From positions 1 through 16,280 of the forward strand of contig CAKTXB010000016.1 in assembly GCA_934630555.1 (NCBI GenBank): 16,280 nt of DNA. Direction: 5' to 3'. The stretch's first letter is position 1, and each line of letters starts with the position of its first letter. Shown here in pieces: positions 12,514 to 16,280 of the stretch. The notes under the pieces were generated by a model. The model saw only the letters and a list, made by a program, of their open reading frames with translations. It was not told the DNA's origin and ran no database searches. This stretch comes from an uncultured Oscillospiraceae bacterium. Lineage in GTDB: Bacteria > Bacillota > Clostridia > Oscillospirales > Oscillospiraceae. The translations under genes were made by a program, and so were the position numbers.

Positions 12514-14394
12514 ATGGTCGATATTTCAGTCAAAAACCTCGTCAAGAGCTTTGACTCTGACGAAAACCTCCTCGACGGCGTGACGTTCGACGTCCAGTCC
12601 GGCGAGCGCGTCGGTCTGCTCGGCAAAAACGGCGCCGGCAAAACGACGCTTTTTAAGATCCTCACCGGCGAGCTGGACTATAACTCCGGCGAGATCGCCT
12701 TTGCCGCCGGCAAAAAGGTCGGCCTCATCTCGCAGATCCCAAACTATCCCGCGCACTGCACCGTGCTTGACGTGCTGCACGCCGCGTTCGCCGGGCTTGA
12801 TAAAATTGCCCGCGAAATGCGCGCGCTGGAGCAGCAGATGACCGAGCATGCGCCGCAGGACCTTCTGCGCCGCTATGACCAGCTCGCCGTCCGCTATCAG
12901 GCCGAGGGCGGCTATGAAACGCAGACGGAAACGGATAAAATATGCAATGGCCTCGATATTTCCCCCGCCATGCGCACGCAGCTGTTTTCCAGCCTCTCCG
13001 GCGGCGAAAAAACGCGCGTGAACCTCGCGCGTCTGCTGCTGGAAAAGACGGACATCCTCCTGCTCGACGAGCCCACGAACCACCTGGATATGCACAGCGT
13101 GGAGTGGCTGGAGGACTACATCGCCAAATTCCGCGGCACCGTCCTCACCATCTCGCACGACCGCTATTTTCTCGACCGCGTCGTCACCCGCATCGTAGAG
13201 CTTGCAAACGGCAAGGCCGAATTTTACAGCGGCAACTACTCGTTCTACGTGCAGGAAAAGCAGGCCCGCTTCGAGCTGCAGCTCAAGCAATATGAAAAAG
13301 AACAGGCCAAGCTCTCGCAGCTCGGCTTCACGCTCGAGCGCATGAAGGGCTGGGGCATCAACAACCGCACGCTCTATCGCCGCGCCATGTCCATCCAGCA
13401 CCGCATGGACCGCATCGAGCAGACCAAAAAACCGCAGAAGGAAAAGACCATGCGCGCGCAGTTCTCCCAGCGCGACTTTTTCGGCGACGAAGTCCTCAGC
13501 GTCAAAGGCCTTGGCAAAAGCTACGACGGCCGCACGCTGTTTTCCGGCGTCGATCTGCTCGTGCAGGGCGGTGAGCGTATCGCGCTGCTGGGCGATAACG
13601 GCACCGGCAAGACCACGTTCCTCCGTGTTCTGCTCGGCGAAGAGCCGGGCGCGGGCAAGATCAAATTCGGCCCCACCGTCAAGTGGGCCTATCTGCCGCA
13701 GGTCATCCACTTTGACCACCCGGAGCGCACGCTGCTGGACACCATGCTCTATGAGAAGGGCTGCTCCGTGCAGACGGCACGCGACCGCCTCGGCGCGTTC
13801 CTCTTTGAGGGCGAGGATGTTTTCAAGCCCGTTTCCGCCCTCTCCGGCGGCGAGCAGTCGCGCCTGCGGCTGTGTATGCTCATGGATGAAAGCATCAACC
13901 TCCTCATCCTGGACGAGCCAACGAACCACCTCGACATCGCCGCCCGCGAATGGGTGGAGGACGCGCTGGAGGAATACGAGGGCGCGCTCATCTTTGTGTC
14001 GCACGACCGCTACTTCGTCCAAAAATTTGCCCGCCGCATCTGGGTTCTGCAAGACGGCCGCATCCGTGACTTTGCCTGCGGCTACGATAAATACCGCGCC
14101 ATCCAGGCGCACGAGGCCGCGCAGGCCGCGCCCGTTCCCGCCGCCCCCAAGCCCAAAAAGGAGAAGCCCAAGGGCGGAGCCAAAGAGCTTGAAAAGCAGG
14201 TCCGCGCCGCCGAGCGCGCCGTTGAAAAGCAGGAGCAGGCCATCGCCGCCCTCGACGCGCAGATCAGCGCTGCCGCCAGCGACTACCAGCAGCTTGCCCG
14301 CCTCATGGAAGAAAAAGCGCAGGCCGAGGACGAACTCGCCGCGCGCATGGACACTTGGGAAACGCTCTCGCTGCAACTGGAGGAACAGCTATGA
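12514..14394 (+). CDS. ABC-F family ATPase
   Basis: A 626-residue soluble protein with two ATP-binding cassettes and no membrane domain, the ABC-F plan of ribosome-associated translation factors. Cassette 1: GKNGAGKTT (37-45), LSGGE (161-165), LLLDEPTNHLD (182-192), SHDRYF (214-219). Interdomain linker with charged helices (about 240-310). Cassette 2: GDNGTGKTT (360-368), LSGGEQSRLRL (443-453), LILDEPTNHLD (464-474), SHDRYF (496-501). A Pro/Lys-rich hinge (540-556) leads to a C-terminal coiled coil (557-626), as in YdiF/Uup-like members. All catalytic residues are present. Whether it is a housekeeping factor or confers antibiotic resistance cannot be read from sequence; the context favours housekeeping. 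It starts 30 bases after the TOPRIM gene and overlaps the next gene by 4. Confidence 0.94.
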   Translation: MVDISVKNLVKSFDSDENLLDGVTFDVQSGERVGLLGKNGAGKTTLFKILTGELDYNSGEIAFAAGKKVGLISQIPNYPAHCTVLDVLHAAFAGLDKIAREMRALEQQMTEHAPQDLLRRYDQLAVRYQAEGGYETQTETDKICNGLDISPAMRTQLFSSLSGGEKTRVNLARLLLEKTDILLLDEPTNHLDMHSVEWLEDYIAKFRGTVLTISHDRYFLDRVVTRIVELANGKAEFYSGNYSFYVQEKQARFELQLKQYEKEQAKLSQLGFTLERMKGWGINNRTLYRRAMSIQHRMDRIEQTKKPQKEKTMRAQFSQRDFFGDEVLSVKGLGKSYDGRTLFSGVDLLVQGGERIALLGDNGTGKTTFLRVLLGEEPGAGKIKFGPTVKWAYLPQVIHFDHPERTLLDTMLYEKGCSVQTARDRLGAFLFEGEDVFKPVSALSGGEQSRLRLCMLMDESINLLILDEPTNHLDIAAREWVEDALEEYEGALIFVSHDRYFVQKFARRIWVLQDGRIRDFACGYDKYRAIQAHEAAQAAPVPAAPKPKKEKPKGGAKELEKQVRAAERAVEKQEQAIAALDAQISAAASDYQQLARLMEEKAQAEDELAARMDTWETLSLQLEEQL

Positions 14395-15131
14395 CCATCC
14401 GCCTGCGCTTTGCCATCGCGCTTGCCGCGCTTGGCGTTTTGCACATCGCGCTGCCGTTTCATCTGGAAATGACCGGCCTGTGCTGTCTGGCCCTCGCCGC
14501 CGCACTGGCGCTGCTGGAGCTGCTGCACCGCAAAGGCGCAAGGAAGACCTATTGCGCTTTGCTTGCGCTCACGCTCCTTGGCAGCGCCGCCGTTGCGGGC
14601 GCCACGGGCTATGTCGCGCTGCAGGAGCACGACGATCTTTCCGCCGACGCGCCGCCCAGCTACGTCGTCGTCCTCGGCGCGCAGATCCACGGCGACCGCC
14701 CCTCGCGCACGCTGCGGGAGCGCCTGGACCGCGCAGCCGCGTATCTTGCCCAAAACCCGGACACGCTCTGCATCGTCACCGGCGGTCAGGGGGCGGACGA
14801 GCAGCAGACGGAGGCCTCCGTCATGGCCGCCTATCTCGAAGCGGCGGGCATCGACCCGGCGCGCATCGTGCAGGAGACTGCGTCCACCACCACGCGCGAA
14901 AATCTGCAAAATGCCGCCGCCATCGCCGCGGCGCAGGGCAAGGATGGAGCGCGTCCGCTCATCGTCACGAGTGAATACCACCTCTGCCGGGCACGCTATA
15001 TTGCCCGCACCCTTGGCCTCACGGCCTCCACGCTCGGCAGCCGCACCACGCCGTATCTTTTAAAGGTCAACTATGACCTGCGTGAGGTGTTTGCCCTTGT
15101 CAAAGCGTTTTTCATCGCCCGCGGGGCTTGA
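14391..15131 (+). CDS. YdcF-like DUF218 membrane protein
   Basis: A 246-residue protein with three hydrophobic segments (about 5-22, 27-45, 55-76) and a C-terminal DUF218 domain (about 90-225). Motifs: YVVVLGAQIHGDRPSRTLRERL (91-112), IVTGGQG (128-134), the STTTRENL segment (165-172) and VTSEYHLCRA (192-201). DUF218 proteins include E. coli YdcF, which binds S-adenosylmethionine, and SanA/ElyC, linked to envelope integrity; the exact reaction is unknown. The domain most likely faces outward or sits at the membrane. ATG overlaps the ABC-F stop (ATGA), with GGAGGAA (14379-14385) upstream. The stop TGA (15129-15131) lies within the proposed mrp promoter. Confidence 0.88.
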   Translation: MTIRLRFAIALAALGVLHIALPFHLEMTGLCCLALAAALALLELLHRKGARKTYCALLALTLLGSAAVAGATGYVALQEHDDLSADAPPSYVVVLGAQIHGDRPSRTLRERLDRAAAYLAQNPDTLCIVTGGQGADEQQTEASVMAAYLEAAGIDPARIVQETASTTTRENLQNAAAIAAAQGKDGARPLIVTSEYHLCRARYIARTLGLTASTLGSRTTPYLLKVNYDLREVFALVKAFFIARGA

Positions 15132-15156
15132 ACTTTTCGCCCCGCAGCACTACAAT
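15121..15156 (+). promoter_or_regulatory. mrp promoter overlapping the ydcF-like stop, inside an inverted repeat
   Basis: TTGAAC (15128-15133), 17 bp, TACAAT (15151-15156) form a good promoter; the -35 box includes the ydcF-like stop codon. A perfect 7-bp inverted repeat, GCGGGGC (15121-15127) and GCCCCGC (15139-15145), brackets the -35 box and could be an operator, or a weak hairpin at the end of the upstream transcript. No T-run follows it. A second stem, GCGGCAC/GTGCCGC (15176-15198), lies in the mrp leader. Confidence 0.65.
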
Positions 15157-15224
15157 AAACCAAAACCGACCGGCAGCGGCACCGCCCATCCGTGCCGCCG
15201 CCCGAACAGAAGGAGCGATCTACT

Positions 15225-16049
15225 ATGAGTGAAGGCTGCACCGGCAGCTGCGAAAGCTGCGCGCAGAACTGCGGCTCGCGTCAGCAGGAAAGTCTGCTGG
15301 CTGAACCCAACGCACATTCCAACATCAAACACGTCATCGCCGTCGTCAGCGGCAAGGGGGGCGTGGGCAAATCCACCGTCACGTCGCTGCTGGCCATGGC
15401 CATGCACAAGCTGGGCTGCAGCGTCGGCATTCTCGACGCCGACGTCACCGGCCCGTCCATCCCGCAGGCGTTCGGCCTGCATGAGCCGGCCATGGGTACC
15501 GACGACGGCATCCTGCCCAGCGTCACGCCCGAGGGCCTCAAGGTCATGTCCATGAACCTTCTGCTGCCCGATGTGTCCGACCCCGTCCTTTGGCGCGGCC
15601 CGGTCATCGCCGGCGCGGTCAAGCAGTTCTGGACGGATGTCCAGTGGGGTGATGTGGACTATCTGTTCGTCGATCTGCCCCCCGGAACGGGCGACGTGCC
15701 CCTTACGGTGTTCCAGTCGCTGCCGGTAAACGGTGTCGTCATCGTCACCTCGCCGCAGGCGCTCGTGTCCATGATCGTGGAAAAAGCCGTCCGTATGGCC
15801 CGCATGATGAATGTGCCGGTCTACGGCTTTGTGGAAAACTACAGCTACTTCACCTGCCCCGACTGCGGCAAACACATCGAGGTGTTCGGCAAGAGCCATC
15901 TGGACGAGATCGCGCTGCAATATTCCCTGCCCGTGCTGGCAAGGCTGCCCATCGACCCGCAGCTCGCCGCGCTCTGCGATGCAGGCAAAATGGCCGAGGC
16001 GGATGTTGCGGGCATTCTGCCCGCGGCGGAGCTGATGCGTAAGGCTTAA
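15225..16049 (+). CDS. mrp: Mrp/NBP35-family Fe-S cluster carrier ATPase
   Basis: A 274-residue cytoplasmic P-loop ATPase of the deviant Walker A family. The N-terminal cysteine motif CTGSCESCAQNC (C5, C9, C12, C16) is followed by the P-loop GKGGVGKST (43-51), DADVTGPSIP (71-80), FVDLPPGTGD (148-157), and the CPDC motif (C211, C214) that binds a bridging Fe-S cluster in dimers. Homologues assemble or transfer 4Fe-4S clusters to target enzymes. The CX3CX2CX3C N-terminus resembles a small ferredoxin-like site and is common in Firmicute Mrp proteins, while eukaryotic NBP35 spacing differs. AAGGAG ends at 15214, 10 bases before ATG. It has its own promoter and no certain terminator; a repeat block follows. 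Confidence 0.93.
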   Translation: MSEGCTGSCESCAQNCGSRQQESLLAEPNAHSNIKHVIAVVSGKGGVGKSTVTSLLAMAMHKLGCSVGILDADVTGPSIPQAFGLHEPAMGTDDGILPSVTPEGLKVMSMNLLLPDVSDPVLWRGPVIAGAVKQFWTDVQWGDVDYLFVDLPPGTGDVPLTVFQSLPVNGVVIVTSPQALVSMIVEKAVRMARMMNVPVYGFVENYSYFTCPDCGKHIEVFGKSHLDEIALQYSLPVLARLPIDPQLAALCDAGKMAEADVAGILPAAELMRKA

Positions 16050-16056
16050 GGTTTTT

Positions 16057-16228
16057 TGCCTCCGGCGGATTTTTTCCGAAGTCGGCAGGCTTGCGCCCGT
16101 CACCGCTTTTGCCCCGGTGGCCGCGCCACCGCAACCGTGCCTCCGGCGGTCTTGCCGAAGTCGGCAGGCTTGCGCCCGTCACCGCTTTTGCCTCGGTGTT
16201 TGCAACACCGCAACCGTGCCTCCGGCGG
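16057..16228. repeat. 79-bp tandem repeat with covarying hairpins
   Basis: Just over two units. TGCCTCCGGCGG occurs at 16057, 16138 and 16217, and CCGAAGTCGGCAGGCTTGCG begins at 16076 and 16155. Outside the hairpin the two units are nearly identical. In unit 1 the hairpin is CGGTGGC-CGC-GCCACCG (16115-16131) and in unit 2 CGGTGTT-TGC-AACACCG (16194-16210), so both differences in the left arm are matched by complementary changes in the right arm. A small palindrome, CCGA-AG-TCGG, is also in each unit. No coding role is visible. Confidence 0.88.
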
Positions 16229-16263
16229 CTGACTTTTTTCTGCCTTGCCAGAAAAAAGTCAGC
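16228..16263. repeat. 15-bp inverted repeat with internal T/A runs
   Basis: GCTGACTTTTTTCTG (16228-16242) pairs perfectly with 16249-16263 around CCTTGC. The T-run is inside the stem, not after it. AAAAAAG follows on the plus strand and CG-rich sequence on the minus strand, so it is not a standard terminator in either direction. It abuts the 79-bp tandem repeat and may be its end. Confidence 0.75.
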
Positions 16264-16280
16264 AAAAAAGAGGCGCTTTA

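Noticed and set aside
12526..14376. 616-residue minus-strand open frame opposite the ABC-F gene
   Set aside because: It mirrors the codon bias of the plus-strand gene, which has two complete ATPase cassettes; no start signal or family resemblance.
16050..16075. Intrinsic terminator directly after mrp
   Set aside because: T-runs are present (16052-16057, 16070-16075), but the only stems before them are 3-4 bp, too weak to call.
16057..16228. CRISPR array
   Set aside because: Just over two 79-bp direct units with no unique spacers, and no cas genes nearby.
16228..16263. Terminator at the right end of the window
   Set aside because: The T-run is inside the stem and is not followed by T on either strand.
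1..16280. tRNA, rRNA or known riboswitch
   Set aside because: No cloverleaf with GTTCRA-type arms, no rRNA core sequences and no riboswitch core I recognise on either strand by eye.

Overview
The window looks like chromosomal DNA from a GC-rich Gram-positive anaerobe of the Clostridia, most likely an Oscillospiraceae/Ruminococcaceae-type gut Firmicute. Three things point there: the strong AGGAGG ribosome binding sites, the Firmicute-type gene set (ymfF/ymfH, comEC-holA, RNase M5-like TOPRIM protein, ABC-F ATPase, Mrp with an N-terminal Cys motif), and high GC with dense, overlapping operons. The genus cannot be named from the sequence. Fourteen intact protein genes are supported. I see no rRNA, tRNA, CRISPR array, transposase, phage gene or broken gene.

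Layout: 1-375 is gene-free and packed with inverted and diverged tandem repeats. A promoter at 399-427 then drives a two-gene selenium-type unit: a YedE-family transporter (490-1581) and a TusA/YedF-like small protein (1578-1781). A 15-bp hairpin at 1791-1826 separates this from a minus-strand pair read leftwards, prmA (2884-3855) followed by a membrane-anchored glycoside-hydrolase-like gene that starts with TTG (1834-2871). Back-to-back promoters around 3903-3969 feed prmA leftwards and a plus-strand operon rightwards: ymfF, ymfH and lgt (4031-7461). A separately promoted small gene for a coiled-coil protein with a Cys-clustered tail follows (7608-8087).

The 506 bp from 8088 to 8593 hold no gene. 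They carry two almost identical terminator hairpins bracketing a run of further hairpins. After it comes a tight cluster, comEC, holA, an RNase M5-like gene, an ABC-F ATPase gene and a ydcF-like gene (8594-15131). mrp (15225-16049) follows with its own promoter overlapping the end of ydcF. The window ends in a 79-bp tandem repeat whose hairpin arms change in compensating pairs.

Functionally the genes are mostly housekeeping: translation (PrmA, EF-P modification partners YmfF/YmfH, ABC-F), envelope (Lgt, GH-like protein, YdcF), DNA uptake and replication (ComEC, HolA), 5S rRNA-type processing, Fe-S carrier (Mrp) and selenium or sulfur handling (YedE/TusA). The most unusual content is non-coding. 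Three intergenic regions, at 1-375, 8101-8389 and 16057-16263, share an architecture of perfect short-loop hairpins, and two of them are tandem units with paired stem substitutions. That pattern suggests selection for, or generation by, a folded nucleic acid.
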